This document shows positions 24,672 to 33,804 of a DNA stretch of 64,000 nucleotides, piece by piece; the stretch's first letter is position 1, and each line of letters begins with the position of its first letter. The stretch comes from JAHDCJ01 sp039028895 (GTDB lineage Bacteria; Bacteroidota; Bacteroidia; Chitinophagales; Saprospiraceae). A program made the position numbers and the translations under genes. The stretch covers positions 114,957 through 178,956 of the forward strand of contig JBCCHF010000009.1 of the NCBI GenBank assembly GCA_039028895.1, in the 5' to 3' direction. The notes beneath the pieces are model-generated. The model was not told the origin of the DNA, did not search any database, and worked only from the letters and a program-made list of their open reading frames with translations.

Positions 24672-25470
24672 ATACCCGTTATCCTCCATTCACCCCGATG
24701 CCCGAATTGCCGACGATGTCGTTATCGAGCCTTTCGTAACGGTTCACGGCGATGTTGAGATCGGTCCAGGCACCTGGGTGGGTTCACATGCTTCGATCAT
24801 GTCGGGTGTCAAACTTGGGGAAAACTGTAAAATATTTCCCGGAGCTGTTGTGGGCGCAATCCCGCAAGACCTCAAGTTTAAAGGAGAAAATACCTCCCTC
24901 GAAATTGGAGACAACGTCATCATTCGTGAATACTGCACTATTAACAGAGGTACCAAAGCCTCAGATACTACCATAATTAAGGACAATGCATTGCTAATGG
25001 CCTACGTACATGTCGCTCACGATTGTGTGATCGGTAAAAACTGTGTGCTCGCCAATAATGTTACCCTTGCAGGGCATATTGAAGTTGGAGATTATGCCAT
25101 CTTGGGAGGCCTGACAGCTGTTCACCAATTTGTAAAGATCGGTGCGCACGCCTTTGTTGGTGGAGGATCGAGGGTCAGAAAAGATGTACCACCTTACGTC
25201 AAGGCAGCCCGCGAACCATTATCGTATGCCGGCGTTAACTCCATTGGCCTCAAACGCAGAGGATTCGACACAGAAACTATCCACCAGATCCAGGATATTT
25301 ATCGGGTATTATTCGTTCACAAAGGGGTCAATATCAGCCAGGCCGTTGACCAGATCATCAGAGACTGCGAGCCTTCCGATGTAAAAGATTATATCCTGAA
25401 TTTTGTGAAAGATTCTCAACGTGGATTGATGAAAGGATTCAAGCACCTCAATGGACATAAGTCTAAATAA
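24661..25470 (+). CDS. lpxA: Acyl-ACP--UDP-N-acetylglucosamine O-acyltransferase LpxA
   Basis: First lipid A step: 3-O-acylation of UDP-GlcNAc in the cytoplasm. The 269-residue protein is a hexapeptide-repeat beta-helix (residues about 10-185; IADDVVIEPFVTVHGDVEIG, GAVVGAIPQDLKFKGE) with the catalytic His in YVHVAHDCVIG and a C-terminal helical domain (REPLSYAGVNSIGLKRRGF). It overlaps lpxC-fabZ by 11 bases and the following ABC ATPase by 20 bases, indicating translational coupling in one operon. Confidence 0.95.
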   Translation: MKNKYPLSSIHPDARIADDVVIEPFVTVHGDVEIGPGTWVGSHASIMSGVKLGENCKIFPGAVVGAIPQDLKFKGENTSLEIGDNVIIREYCTINRGTKASDTTIIKDNALLMAYVHVAHDCVIGKNCVLANNVTLAGHIEVGDYAILGGLTAVHQFVKIGAHAFVGGGSRVRKDVPPYVKAAREPLSYAGVNSIGLKRRGFDTETIHQIQDIYRVLFVHKGVNISQAVDQIIRDCEPSDVKDYILNFVKDSQRGLMKGFKHLNGHKSK

Positions 25471-26077
25471 TCTTAGCAAACGATACAAGTATGAATGGAT
25501 CTTCAGGTCCATTGATTACCGATTTGAATCTGGCAAACAATACGCCATCAGCGGACCAAATGGCTCGGGAAAATCTACCCTTCTCAAAATCTTATCAGGC
25601 CACCTGTCACCAAGCAAAGGAGAAATCGTTTTTTCGTTAAACGGAGAACCACTTGAAAAGGATCATGTTTTCAGATATGTAGCCTATGCCGCACCTTATG
25701 TCGATTTGATTGAAGAATTTACCCTTTCGGAAATGCTGCGTTTTCACGGAAAATTCAAACCTTTTTTTCAAGGCCTCACCTCCACTGAACTTATTGACAT
25801 CCTTCAGTTTTCCAAATCAAAAAGTAAGGAAGTGGCCTATTTTTCGTCAGGTATGAAGCAGCGATTAAAGCTGGTGCTTGCCCTGTGTTCTGATACGCCA
25901 TTGCTGTTGCTCGATGAGCCAACAACCAATCTTGACGCACAAGGTGTGGATTGGTATCGCGAATTGATTCAGGTCTACGGTCAAAACCGTACCCTGATCA
26001 TCGCTTCCAATATTCATCATGATTTTGATTTCTGCGAAGGCAGATTGAATATTTTGGACTTTAAACGTAGAAAATAA
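25451..26077 (+). CDS. ABC transporter ATP-binding protein, overlapping lpxA
   Basis: A 208-residue stand-alone ATPase domain. Walker A is GPNGSGKST (about residues 35-43), the signature region is YFSSGMKQRLKL (a variant of LSGGQ), Walker B is LLLLDEPTTNLD, and an H-loop His follows in ASNIHHDFDF. There is no membrane domain in the gene or next to it. The 20-base overlap with lpxA ties its expression to lipid A synthesis, so it may energise export or insertion of an envelope component, but its permease partner is not in the window. Confidence 0.85.
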   Translation: MDISLNNLSKRYKYEWIFRSIDYRFESGKQYAISGPNGSGKSTLLKILSGHLSPSKGEIVFSLNGEPLEKDHVFRYVAYAAPYVDLIEEFTLSEMLRFHGKFKPFFQGLTSTELIDILQFSKSKSKEVAYFSSGMKQRLKLVLALCSDTPLLLLDEPTTNLDAQGVDWYRELIQVYGQNRTLIIASNIHHDFDFCEGRLNILDFKRRK

Positions 26078-26085
26078 GTCGGCCA

Positions 26086-27246
26086 TTACTTTACCTTTCT
26101 CCCTTTCCATTCGTACTCCTTTATCACCAGTCCGAGTAAACCGATGACAACGACATAAATGATTTCGAGAAAGATTGATGGCAGGAATATCAGCGGCTTA
26201 ACCAAATCTCTCCTCTGAAAAAATCGCGCGGTTCGCCCCAGGAATTGATAGTCAAACCAGGACTTAGTGATGAGCGTAAACATGAAAATGAAGAAAGCCG
26301 GCCATCCAAATATCAGTGAAAGTACAAACCCTGACAGGATGCAAAGGCAATACATCCAGACCATGGCCCAGGTGTAGGTGATTTTTTGATCATTATAGCT
26401 TCCGGTTTTGGTGGCCCATCTGATCCGTTGCCTGAAAAAAGTAGTCAATGATGGTTCGGGTTTGGTATAAGTGGCTCCTTGCGGATCGTTGACAAAGCCA
26501 ATTTTTCCGGGAAAGGCTTTTGCCATTTTTTGCATAAGCATCATATCATCTCCCGAGGCAATTTGGTCAATGCCCCCATAACCGTCAATGGCTTCAAATG
26601 CCTGTTTTTCAAAGGCTAAATTGGCACCATTGGCCATATGGATGCTTTGGGTTTCAATGCCGGCGCCAGTAACACCCATCATGCCCAGGAAATCAAGGCT
26701 TTGGAATTTTTCAAAAATTGACTGTGCATGATGGAAGATTACGGGTGCTGCAATAATTTTGTATTGATGAGCTTCATATCCGGAAACGATTGTAGCTATC
26801 CAGTATTCACCCATCACACAATCAGCATCTGTCGTAACGATTAAGTCACCTTTTGCAACCTTAATTCCGGTTTCTAGCGCTTTTTTCTTGTGGGCATTTA
26901 CGGTTTCCTGTTTTGGCAAATCTGCCATTTTTATCAACTTTGGAACGGAAGAGGGATGGTTTTCTATGAGCTCAGCAGTTGTGTCTGTTGAATGGTCATC
27001 TACAATAATTATTTCCAGCAGGTGTGGCGGGTATTTTTGGGCCAGAACAGCACCAAGGCAGGAAAGAATATTGTTTTCTTCATTCCTTGCCGGAATAATT
27101 ATAGATACAGAAGTTTGAAAAGGGGAAGCGGCAAGCGGCCAGGGTTTTTGCCTATCCCAGCCACGATTAAAGAAAATAATCAGGTAGCCATAAAAGAAAC
27201 TAAGTAATATGGCTAACCCGCAATAGATGAAAATGATTAATCCCAA
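26086..27246 (-). CDS. Membrane glycosyltransferase family 2 protein
   Basis: A 386-residue inner-membrane GT2 enzyme. One N-terminal helix (about 3-27) precedes the GT-A domain with SVSIIIPARNEENNI, the first Asp motif VDDHSTD, TDADC (DxD metal site), GDDMML and the QRIRW acceptor motif, the pattern of processive or polyprenyl-linked glycan synthases. Three membrane helices follow (about 285-310, 313-332, 352-377). It is probably involved in surface polysaccharide or glycolipid synthesis. The start overlaps the upstream membrane-protein gene by 10 bases; the end is 8 bases from the ABC ATPase on the other strand. Confidence 0.88.
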   Translation of the reverse strand: MGLIIFIYCGLAILLSFFYGYLIIFFNRGWDRQKPWPLAASPFQTSVSIIIPARNEENNILSCLGAVLAQKYPPHLLEIIIVDDHSTDTTAELIENHPSSVPKLIKMADLPKQETVNAHKKKALETGIKVAKGDLIVTTDADCVMGEYWIATIVSGYEAHQYKIIAAPVIFHHAQSIFEKFQSLDFLGMMGVTGAGIETQSIHMANGANLAFEKQAFEAIDGYGGIDQIASGDDMMLMQKMAKAFPGKIGFVNDPQGATYTKPEPSLTTFFRQRIRWATKTGSYNDQKITYTWAMVWMYCLCILSGFVLSLIFGWPAFFIFMFTLITKSWFDYQFLGRTARFFQRRDLVKPLIFLPSIFLEIIYVVVIGLLGLVIKEYEWKGRKVK

Positions 27247-27773
27247 AGGTTGTCATTCTTGTCATTAGCAGAATTCTCTTCTTCGATCTCTGCATCTTCA
27301 AACAGCGTTTCGTATTCGTTTGATTTACGCTTTTCTGGCTCTTCAAGCTCAAGTATCTCTACTTCTTTTTCAGCTTTTTCTTTATTGACGATCTCCTCAA
27401 AATTGACGAATTCGCCTTCCTCCTCTTGACGCATCTGCTCATTGACTTTTCTGACTTTCCTGTTTAACAGGGCTTTTGAAAAAAGGAAAACGGCTACAAA
27501 TGGAATACCGATGATCGACAAAACTGATGCGCCAATGCCCAACAGAACATTTCGCTGAAAGAGACCAACGATCATTTTTACAAAATTGACTAATACCTTG
27601 AAGTCAATGATCGCAGTAGCGACCAAAAGAACAGGAGCAATGATGCCAAGTAACTTGGTTACAAAGGCGACCATTTTAAACAGCGCAAAGATCACAAATA
27701 TGGCAAATACTGCCATCACGATTGTGATCAGAGGGTTATTGCTGCTGCCTTTATATTCATATTTTTTTTCCAT
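27237..27773 (-). CDS. Hypothetical membrane protein with acidic C-terminal tail
   Basis: A 178-residue protein of unknown function. Residues about 13-110 contain three to four hydrophobic helices (PLITIVMAVFAIFVIFALF, IIAPVLLVATAIIDF, IGASVLSIIGIPFVAVFLF); residues about 115-178 form a highly charged Glu/Lys/Asn tail that should lie in the cytoplasm. No named family recognised. It overlaps the downstream glycosyltransferase by 10 bases and lies 103 bases after the ABC exporter gene on the same strand, so it may be a partner of the glycosyltransferase. Confidence 0.75.
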   Translation of the reverse strand: MEKKYEYKGSSNNPLITIVMAVFAIFVIFALFKMVAFVTKLLGIIAPVLLVATAIIDFKVLVNFVKMIVGLFQRNVLLGIGASVLSIIGIPFVAVFLFSKALLNRKVRKVNEQMRQEEEGEFVNFEEIVNKEKAEKEVEILELEEPEKRKSNEYETLFEDAEIEEENSANDKNDNLWD

Positions 27774-27876
27774 ACTATAAAAATACGTAAAGGTTGGCAG
27801 AAATGAAATGAGATTAGACGAGTGTTCGAATAATTCACTTTAGTATGTGGCTTTTACGGATTAAAGAGACCCAGGA

Positions 27877-29640
27877 TCAGGTTACCGTGGTATTTGCGAA
27901 CTGCATATCATGGAGTTTGCGGTAATAACCGTCTTCAATTTTTAGCAATTCTTCATGGCTGCCAAATTCCTTACATACCCCTTTGTCCAAAACAAGAATA
28001 TTATCGGCATGACGAATGGTTGTCAACCTGTGAGCAATAATGATAGAGGTCCGCTTCGCAATAAGTTTTTCGATCGCATATTGGATAACCGCTTCTGACT
28101 CAGGGTCAATTGAAGAAGTCGCTTCATCAAGAATTAAGATATCCGGATCAAAGACAAGTGCCCTGACGAATGAGATCAATTGTCGTTGTCCCATCGATAA
28201 AGTAGCGCCGCGCTCCATCACTTCATAATCATAACCACCCGGGAGTTTTGCGATAAAGTCGTGTGCTCCAATCATTTTGGCAGCGGCTATTACTTCTTTC
28301 CTGGTGATCCTGTCATCTCGTAAGGTAATATTTTCGAGGACTGAACCAGAAAAAAGAAAGACATCCTGCAAGACCATTGACATTCTTCGGCGGAGGAGAT
28401 CAAGCGGATATTCATGAATATCATGCTCGTCGAGAAGGATATGTCCATCCTTGATTTCGTAGAATCTATTGAGAATATTGATGATTGTCGTTTTCCCTGA
28501 CCCCGTACTTCCCACCAATGCTACTGTTTCACCTGGGTCGACTCTGAAACTTAAATCTTTAATGATCGGCTCATTTTCAAGATATTCGAAATTCACATTT
28601 TTGAACTCAACAGTCCCAGTAAATTTTTCAACTTTTCGAGTGCCATTATCTTCTATATGGCTGTGAGTGTCAAGAGTTCCAAATACCCGATCAGCAGCTA
28701 CCAACCCCATCTGTAAGGTATTAAACTTGTCTGCAAGCATTCTGACAGGTCTGAACAACATACTCAGATATAAAGGAAAAGCAATCAGTGCACCCAGGGT
28801 GATATCATTGCTAATGACACCGCGGGCGCCCCACCAAACCATTAAGCCCAATGACACTGCCGATAGAATTTCCACAACCGGAAAAAAGACGGCGTAATAA
28901 AGAATTGAGTCGAGATTCGCTTTGGTGTAAGTTTTATTGATGACTTTGAAGTTTTCAAGTTCCCGTTCCTCGGCATTGAAAATTTGCACGATCCGCATGC
29001 CGCTGATCCTTTCCTGCAAAAAGGCATTCATATTCGAGATTTGCGTTCTTACAGTTTGGTAGGCAGCCTTGACTTTTTCCTTGAAAATGTAAGTGGCCCA
29101 AATAAGCAAAGGGAAGGTAATCAGACACACAATAGTCAACTTCCAACTGGTAATAAACATAATTGCCAAAACGGCGACAAGCGTAAGTAAATCAGCAATA
29201 ATTGTTATTACACCTTGCGAAAAGACCGTATTGATAGTTTCAATATCATTGATCGTTCGGGTAGTAGAAGTACCGATAGGAGTACGATCAAAATACTGAA
29301 GCTTCAGATTAGTGATATGTTTGAAAACCGTTACGCGAAGGTCGCGAATCACAGATTGACCAAGCCAATTGGTAATAAAAATAAAAAAGTACCTGAAAAT
29401 GGCTTCAAGGGCCAAAACTCCAATAAGCAGCATGATCATAAACATCAGTCCGTCTGCATTATAGGTGAGGATATATTGATCGACTGCCCTTTGGATCAGA
29501 TATGGCCGCATGATGGCAATAGGGGCAAGCGAAACAGCAAGGAAAGCAGCAATTCCGAAAGTGACCTTATACGGTTTGGCGAGTTGCAACACGCGTTTCA
29601 GTAAAATCCAGTCTATTTTGTTGCCTGCAGTCTTATTCAT
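27877..29640 (-). CDS. MsbA-like ABC exporter (fused membrane and ATPase domains)
   Basis: A 587-residue half-transporter. Residues about 20-310 form the six-helix ABC transmembrane domain; residues about 335-575 form the ATPase with Walker A GSTGSGKTT, signature LSMGQRQL, Walker B ILILDEATSSID and H-loop IIAHRLTTIRHAD. Homodimers of this type export lipids, drugs or peptides. The ATG at 29640 is preferred to an in-frame TTG six bases upstream. It lies 44 bases after the DinB-like gene in a minus-strand gene run. The substrate cannot be read from sequence; a lipid A flippase role is possible but not shown. Confidence 0.9.
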   Translation of the reverse strand: MNKTAGNKIDWILLKRVLQLAKPYKVTFGIAAFLAVSLAPIAIMRPYLIQRAVDQYILTYNADGLMFMIMLLIGVLALEAIFRYFFIFITNWLGQSVIRDLRVTVFKHITNLKLQYFDRTPIGTSTTRTINDIETINTVFSQGVITIIADLLTLVAVLAIMFITSWKLTIVCLITFPLLIWATYIFKEKVKAAYQTVRTQISNMNAFLQERISGMRIVQIFNAEERELENFKVINKTYTKANLDSILYYAVFFPVVEILSAVSLGLMVWWGARGVISNDITLGALIAFPLYLSMLFRPVRMLADKFNTLQMGLVAADRVFGTLDTHSHIEDNGTRKVEKFTGTVEFKNVNFEYLENEPIIKDLSFRVDPGETVALVGSTGSGKTTIINILNRFYEIKDGHILLDEHDIHEYPLDLLRRRMSMVLQDVFLFSGSVLENITLRDDRITRKEVIAAAKMIGAHDFIAKLPGGYDYEVMERGATLSMGQRQLISFVRALVFDPDILILDEATSSIDPESEAVIQYAIEKLIAKRTSIIIAHRLTTIRHADNILVLDKGVCKEFGSHEELLKIEDGYYRKLHDMQFANTTVT

Positions 29641-29684
29641 TATCAAATTCGTAGGAGAAGCAAGTTAAACAAAAAACTTCGAGG

Positions 29685-30260
29685 TTAGTTCTTTGATGCC
29701 TTTAGCGCTTTGTAAACGTTTTCGGCTTGAATGATATGCCTTTCGTTATGGTATATGATAAAACGGAACGTGTCACCCAGTTTGAACTTTATAAATCGTC
29801 CGATGGATATTGGTACTCTGACCTTACTCATGCTGACGTTGCCGGACTCTTCCAAAAGTGTAAGAATATCTTTTTGTTGATTGATAAACCTTTCAACAAC
29901 ACCTCTCGGAACAGTACTTAAAGCTGGATTCTTATCCTTTGGAGATTTCATTTTATTGGTAATCACCCCCTCTCTTGGTAACATGGCATTGGCTGAGTAA
30001 TTGCCTAACCAACCGGGTTTGAATTTTTCTGATGGTTTCGTGTTGGCCCCGTTATGAATTCCTTCAGAAATGGCAGGAATATAATAGTCTCCATACATGT
30101 TGAGGTGCTCAAGACATTCACCAATACTCCAACTGTCAATGTCAGGCTTCCAGTTTATCTGGTTTTCATTAAGCGGTAAAAATGATTTTTCTGCTATTTC
30201 TATAAACGAATTGGTCCGCGTAACCAGCTCGCTGACAAGATCAACAGTGGCGATTTTCAT
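29685..30260 (-). CDS. DinB-like (DUF664-type) metal-binding protein
   Basis: A 191-residue four-helix-bundle protein of the DinB superfamily. The metal-ligand histidines are visible in GECLEHLNMY (His about 51) and YHNERHIIQAENV near the C-terminus, with the usual SWSIGECLEHL segment after the first helix. DinB-like proteins include thiol-dependent transferases that use mycothiol or bacillithiol; a bacillithiol link is conceivable because bshA is in the same window, but that is inference. The start overlaps the truA stop by four bases (ATGA), so it is translationally coupled. Confidence 0.82.
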   Translation of the reverse strand: MKIATVDLVSELVTRTNSFIEIAEKSFLPLNENQINWKPDIDSWSIGECLEHLNMYGDYYIPAISEGIHNGANTKPSEKFKPGWLGNYSANAMLPREGVITNKMKSPKDKNPALSTVPRGVVERFINQQKDILTLLEESGNVSMSKVRVPISIGRFIKFKLGDTFRFIIYHNERHIIQAENVYKALKASKN

Positions 30261-31021
30261 AGTTGGGTATTCGTGTTTTCGATGTACGGATAACTGATCT
30301 CGCTAAGATACAAACCCTGAGGTGGAACACTTAAGCTTTTCTCTAATATTGTTTGGTTGTCCATCGCTTTTTTTAGCGTATCAAGCTTTATTTTCCCTTC
30401 ACCAATATTGATGCATGCCCCTACGATCAATCTGACCATGCCTCTTAGAAACCTATTGGCTGAAATGTGGAAGATCAGTTGCTCAGCATTCTCATCGATT
30501 TCCCATTCTGCTCTGTAAAGGTCACACTTCATAGTTTTAGCATCGTTGTTGGTCTTGCAAAAGGGCGCAAACTCTTCGTATTGTTTGAGCAATTCAGCAG
30601 CTTCATCCATTCTACCAACATCGAGTTCATTGGCGATATAATAATACCATGCAAGGTTGGTTCTGAACGGATTTTTGTACAGATCTATATGGTACTGGTA
30701 ACTTCTCTTTTCGGCATCAAATCGGGAATGGGCATCATCGTGTACCTCAATAAACCGCCTGATAGCAATGTCTTGCGGCAAAAATTTGTTAATCCTTCTT
30801 GTAAACCTTTGCGGGAATGTGCCGTCAAAGTCAAAATGGATGAAATACTGACTGGAGTGAACGCCTGTATCGGTGCGGCCACAGCCTGTAATCGGTATGT
30901 CGGCCCGAAGAATGGTGGATAGGCCTTCTTCAATCACTTGTTGTACAGAGATACCATTTGGTTGCCGTTGCCAACCATGATAATTGGTGCCGAGGTAGGA
31001 GAGTTCAGCGAAATAGCGCAT
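30257..31021 (-). CDS. truA: tRNA pseudouridine synthase TruA
   Basis: Makes pseudouridine at positions 38-40 of tRNA anticodon stems. From the ATG at 31021 the protein has 254 residues, starting MRYFAELSYLGTNYHGWQRQ, with catalytic Asp51 in GRTDTGVHSSQ and the RFLRGMVRLIVGACINIGEG motif near the C-terminus. An in-frame extension upstream lacks family similarity. It starts 8 bases after the M20 peptidase gene and overlaps the DinB-like gene by four bases. Confidence 0.95.
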   Translation of the reverse strand: MRYFAELSYLGTNYHGWQRQPNGISVQQVIEEGLSTILRADIPITGCGRTDTGVHSSQYFIHFDFDGTFPQRFTRRINKFLPQDIAIRRFIEVHDDAHSRFDAEKRSYQYHIDLYKNPFRTNLAWYYYIANELDVGRMDEAAELLKQYEEFAPFCKTNNDAKTMKCDLYRAEWEIDENAEQLIFHISANRFLRGMVRLIVGACINIGEGKIKLDTLKKAMDNQTILEKSLSVPPQGLYLSEISYPYIENTNTQL

Positions 31022-31029
31022 TGATGTTG

Positions 31030-32217
31030 TTAGTTTTCCAGTTCCTGTAAGGCGAGCCAAGCCATCAAGCCAGTACTCAGTTCGAGTGATGATTCGTCAA
31101 TGTCGAACGTGTTGGTATGAACCGGGGAGGTAATGCCTTTCTCCACATTGCCAGTGCCTAATCGATAAAATACGCCTGGAATTTCATGAGAAAAATAAGA
31201 AAAGTCTTCAGCCGTCATTCTGATGGGCAGGTCAACCACATTTTCCCTGCCGAGGTAAGCAATAGCCCTTTCTTTTACTTTTGCAGCAAGCGCTTCATTA
31301 TTAAAAAGAAACGGATAACCTCTTTTTATGAAGAAATCGCATTTGCCACCCATGCTTTCTGCGATACTCGTGGCGAGTTTAACCATCCTTTTATGAGCTT
31401 CATTGCGCCAGTTCTCATCGAAGGTGCGGAAGGTGCCTTCCATCTTTACTTCATTGGGAATAACATTGGTGGCACCATTCGCAATGACCTTCCCAAAAGA
31501 CACTACCGTCGGCATTGTAGGATCGGATTGCCTGGATACGAGTTGTTGGATTGCCGTAATGAGATGAGCCGCAATAACCACAGGATCAATACAGTCCTGA
31601 GGTAAAGCACCGTGCCCCCCTCTTCCGGTAACGGTTACATAAAGTTCGTCTGCTGATGCCATATAGATACCGCCTTTTAATCCGATTTTCCCAGCTTCAA
31701 GAGGAGGGTGGACATGCTGGCCAAAAATATTGACAGGAGCGGGATTATTGAGAACGCCTTCTTTGATCATGATGGAAGCACCGCCAGGAAACCGTTCTTC
31801 AGCAGGTTGGAAGATCAGCTTTATCGTACCTTCGAATTCATCTTTTAATGCATGGAGTATTCGGGCTGTTCCAATAAGAGAAGCTGTGTGTGCGTCGTGT
31901 CCGCAGGCGTGCATGACGCCTTCATTCTTTGATTTATAGGGTACGTTGTTGGCTTCCAGAATTGGCAAGGCATCCATATCAGCTCTAAGCGCAATGACTT
32001 TTTTATCGGGGTTTTTACCTTTAATAAGTCCTACCACACCATTATCTGCCATGCCATGTTCAAACGGAATTCCGATCTCTTGCATTTGGTTAGCAATGTA
32101 TTTCCCGGTTTCGACTTCTTTATACGACAGTTCCGGATTAGCATGGAGATGTCGTCTGCAAGCTACAATGGCGTTATGGTTGTCGGCAGCCAGTCGCCTG
32201 ATCTTATCTTTTATCAT
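31030..32217 (-). CDS. M20-family amidohydrolase/peptidase
   Basis: A zinc amidohydrolase of the M20D subfamily (N-acyl amino acid or indole-acetyl-amino acid hydrolase type). The 395-residue protein begins MIKDKIRRLAADNHNAIVAC with RRHLHANPELSYKE, then HACGHDAHTA (metal ligands), QPAEERFPGGAS (catalytic Glu), a dimerisation domain around GRGGHGALPQDCIDP, and MTAEDFSYFS near the end. The ATG at 32217 is preferred over an in-frame extension that reads into the promoter region. A -7 element lies 19 bases upstream. The exact substrate is not determinable. Confidence 0.9.
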   Translation of the reverse strand: MIKDKIRRLAADNHNAIVACRRHLHANPELSYKEVETGKYIANQMQEIGIPFEHGMADNGVVGLIKGKNPDKKVIALRADMDALPILEANNVPYKSKNEGVMHACGHDAHTASLIGTARILHALKDEFEGTIKLIFQPAEERFPGGASIMIKEGVLNNPAPVNIFGQHVHPPLEAGKIGLKGGIYMASADELYVTVTGRGGHGALPQDCIDPVVIAAHLITAIQQLVSRQSDPTMPTVVSFGKVIANGATNVIPNEVKMEGTFRTFDENWRNEAHKRMVKLATSIAESMGGKCDFFIKRGYPFLFNNEALAAKVKERAIAYLGRENVVDLPIRMTAEDFSYFSHEIPGVFYRLGTGNVEKGITSPVHTNTFDIDESSLELSTGLMAWLALQELEN

Positions 32218-32236
32218 GATAGGGTAATGTTTACCG

Positions 32237-32244
32237 CAAAGGTA
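32237..32244 (-). promoter_or_regulatory. Putative -7 element (TACCTTTG) of the M20-truA gene run
   Basis: On the minus strand TACCTTTG matches TAnnTTTG and lies 19 bases before the M20 peptidase ATG. It is back to back with the promoter of the divergent T9SS gene within 102 bases. Confidence 0.45.
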
Positions 32245-32256
32245 AGCATACCCAAG

Positions 32257-32284
32257 TTGATTTGGCGTTTTTACTGTATTTTTG
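32257..32284 (+). promoter_or_regulatory. Promoter of the PKD/T9SS gene: TTG-N17-TATTTTTG
   Basis: A TTG at 32257-32259 is 17 bases from TATTTTTG (32277-32284), matching the Bacteroidota -33/-7 pattern. The start codon is 35 bases further on. Confidence 0.5.
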
Positions 32285-32319
32285 CACCACAAACGGCTTT
32301 ACTTGACCAATCCAGGGAT

Positions 32320-33723
32320 ATGAAAAAACTAATTACCCTTCTACTTTTTACACTTCCGGTTTTACTTATTGCACAAACCACCTACAACGCCAGTGATTAT
32401 GGAGATGAAGGTGATAATTTCCTGCTAAGCCAGGCGACGTTCATTCCGTTTTTTACTGATTTTGGAGATACCGGAGCAAATTTCAACTGGGATTATAGCG
32501 ATCTGAATATCATTTCACAGGCAAATCGCGAATTCCTTGATCCTGGAGATACAGGGTACTTTGGTTCTTATTTTACGTCCTGTTTATTTGATGGGAATGG
32601 CCCATTTACCTGTACGCAAATGTGGAACGACCTGACTGACTTCGGTGTTCAGGAACTGGATGAGATAATGCTGGGCCAGATTGAATTGAGTAATGTGATC
32701 AACCTTATGCGGAAAACCAATTCTGCTCTTGAAGCCACTATACTTGGTGTAACTGTGGGGACAGATTTTCTGGGCATTCCATTGGCGATTGCCTATGATG
32801 GGGCAGACCTGATCTACCAATTTCCATTGAATTATAATGACACTTATTCTTCTACATCATCCTGGGATTTTGACCTGAATGATCTTGGTCAGGACTTGGT
32901 TTTCAAGGCTTCCCAAACAAGGACTTCAAATGTAGAAGGATGGGGATCTTTGACGACCCCTTATACCACGTTTCCGTCGGTTTTAAAGGTGAAGTCCGTT
33001 ATCCAGAATAATGATACCCTCTTTACCAACGGTATAGCTTTACCACTACCGACAACGGAAGTGGAATATACCTGGCTGGACCCAAATTTTGGTATTCCTG
33101 TATTAAAAGCTACAGGGAATGAAGTATTTGGTAACGATGTAATTACAAGTGTTGAGTTTCTGGATACCCTGAGATGTCTTTCTCCTAATCCTTTCTTTTT
33201 TGCTCAACCACCAGTCGCAACTATCGATGCCACGACAGGTACTGCGGAAGTAACATTTAACAACCTCTCTCAAAACGCTGACACATACACATGGGATTTT
33301 GGCGATCAAACTATGTCTAATGACGCCACACCGGTGCATGAATATACATCGGCAGGTCTTTATACCGTTTCTCTTGAGGCCTGTAATACCTCCTGCGATA
33401 TGCCTACGTGTGAAAACTTTACGTTTGTGGTATTGGTCAATGATCCGGTGGTTTCTACCTATGAAGTTACAGGGTTTGAGGGAGTGGATATTTATCCTAA
33501 TCCGGTCGACGATTATTTTATTCTGGATGTCTCCAATGCTGAATTGGCAGGAAAGGAAGGGGTCGTTGAGATACTGGATATACAAGGGCGATTGATCCAA
33601 CTTGAGACTACTGTTCTTCAAGCGGAAAGTAGAATAGACCTCAACGAGGCAGCTGCTGGTGTTTATGTGGTGAGATTGGTAGTTGGAGAAGATGTTATTA
33701 GCGGGAAGTTTTTGAGGTATTAA
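32320..33723 (+). CDS. PKD-domain T9SS type A sorting protein
   Basis: A 467-residue exported protein. Signal peptide about 1-19 (MKKLITLLLFTLPVLLIAQ). A large N-terminal beta-rich domain (about 20-285) has no family I can name. A PKD domain follows (about 295-375; NADTYTWDFGDQTMSNDATP and HEYTSAGLYTVSLEACN), then a T9SS type A sorting domain (about 390-467) beginning GVDIYPNPVDDYF and ending with GVYVVRLVVGEDV. The frame is open further upstream but that part reads through the promoter and the antisense M20 gene. Likely a cell-surface protein of unknown role. Confidence 0.85.
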   Translation: MKKLITLLLFTLPVLLIAQTTYNASDYGDEGDNFLLSQATFIPFFTDFGDTGANFNWDYSDLNIISQANREFLDPGDTGYFGSYFTSCLFDGNGPFTCTQMWNDLTDFGVQELDEIMLGQIELSNVINLMRKTNSALEATILGVTVGTDFLGIPLAIAYDGADLIYQFPLNYNDTYSSTSSWDFDLNDLGQDLVFKASQTRTSNVEGWGSLTTPYTTFPSVLKVKSVIQNNDTLFTNGIALPLPTTEVEYTWLDPNFGIPVLKATGNEVFGNDVITSVEFLDTLRCLSPNPFFFAQPPVATIDATTGTAEVTFNNLSQNADTYTWDFGDQTMSNDATPVHEYTSAGLYTVSLEACNTSCDMPTCENFTFVVLVNDPVVSTYEVTGFEGVDIYPNPVDDYFILDVSNAELAGKEGVVEILDIQGRLIQLETTVLQAESRIDLNEAAAGVYVVRLVVGEDVISGKFLRY

Positions 33724-33804
33724 ATATTACTTTTTCTTTATTGTTCTTTTTCCCTTGATGGAATAGGAACCAAAAAGATCAAGGCCGAAATTGATGTTAT
33801 ATAA

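Noticed and set aside
30467..30922. A 151-codon plus-strand frame inside truA
   Set aside because: Antisense shadow of a highly conserved enzyme gene.
33103..33621. A 172-codon minus-strand frame inside the PKD/T9SS gene
   Set aside because: Covers the PKD and sorting domains of a clear gene in antisense; no independent support.
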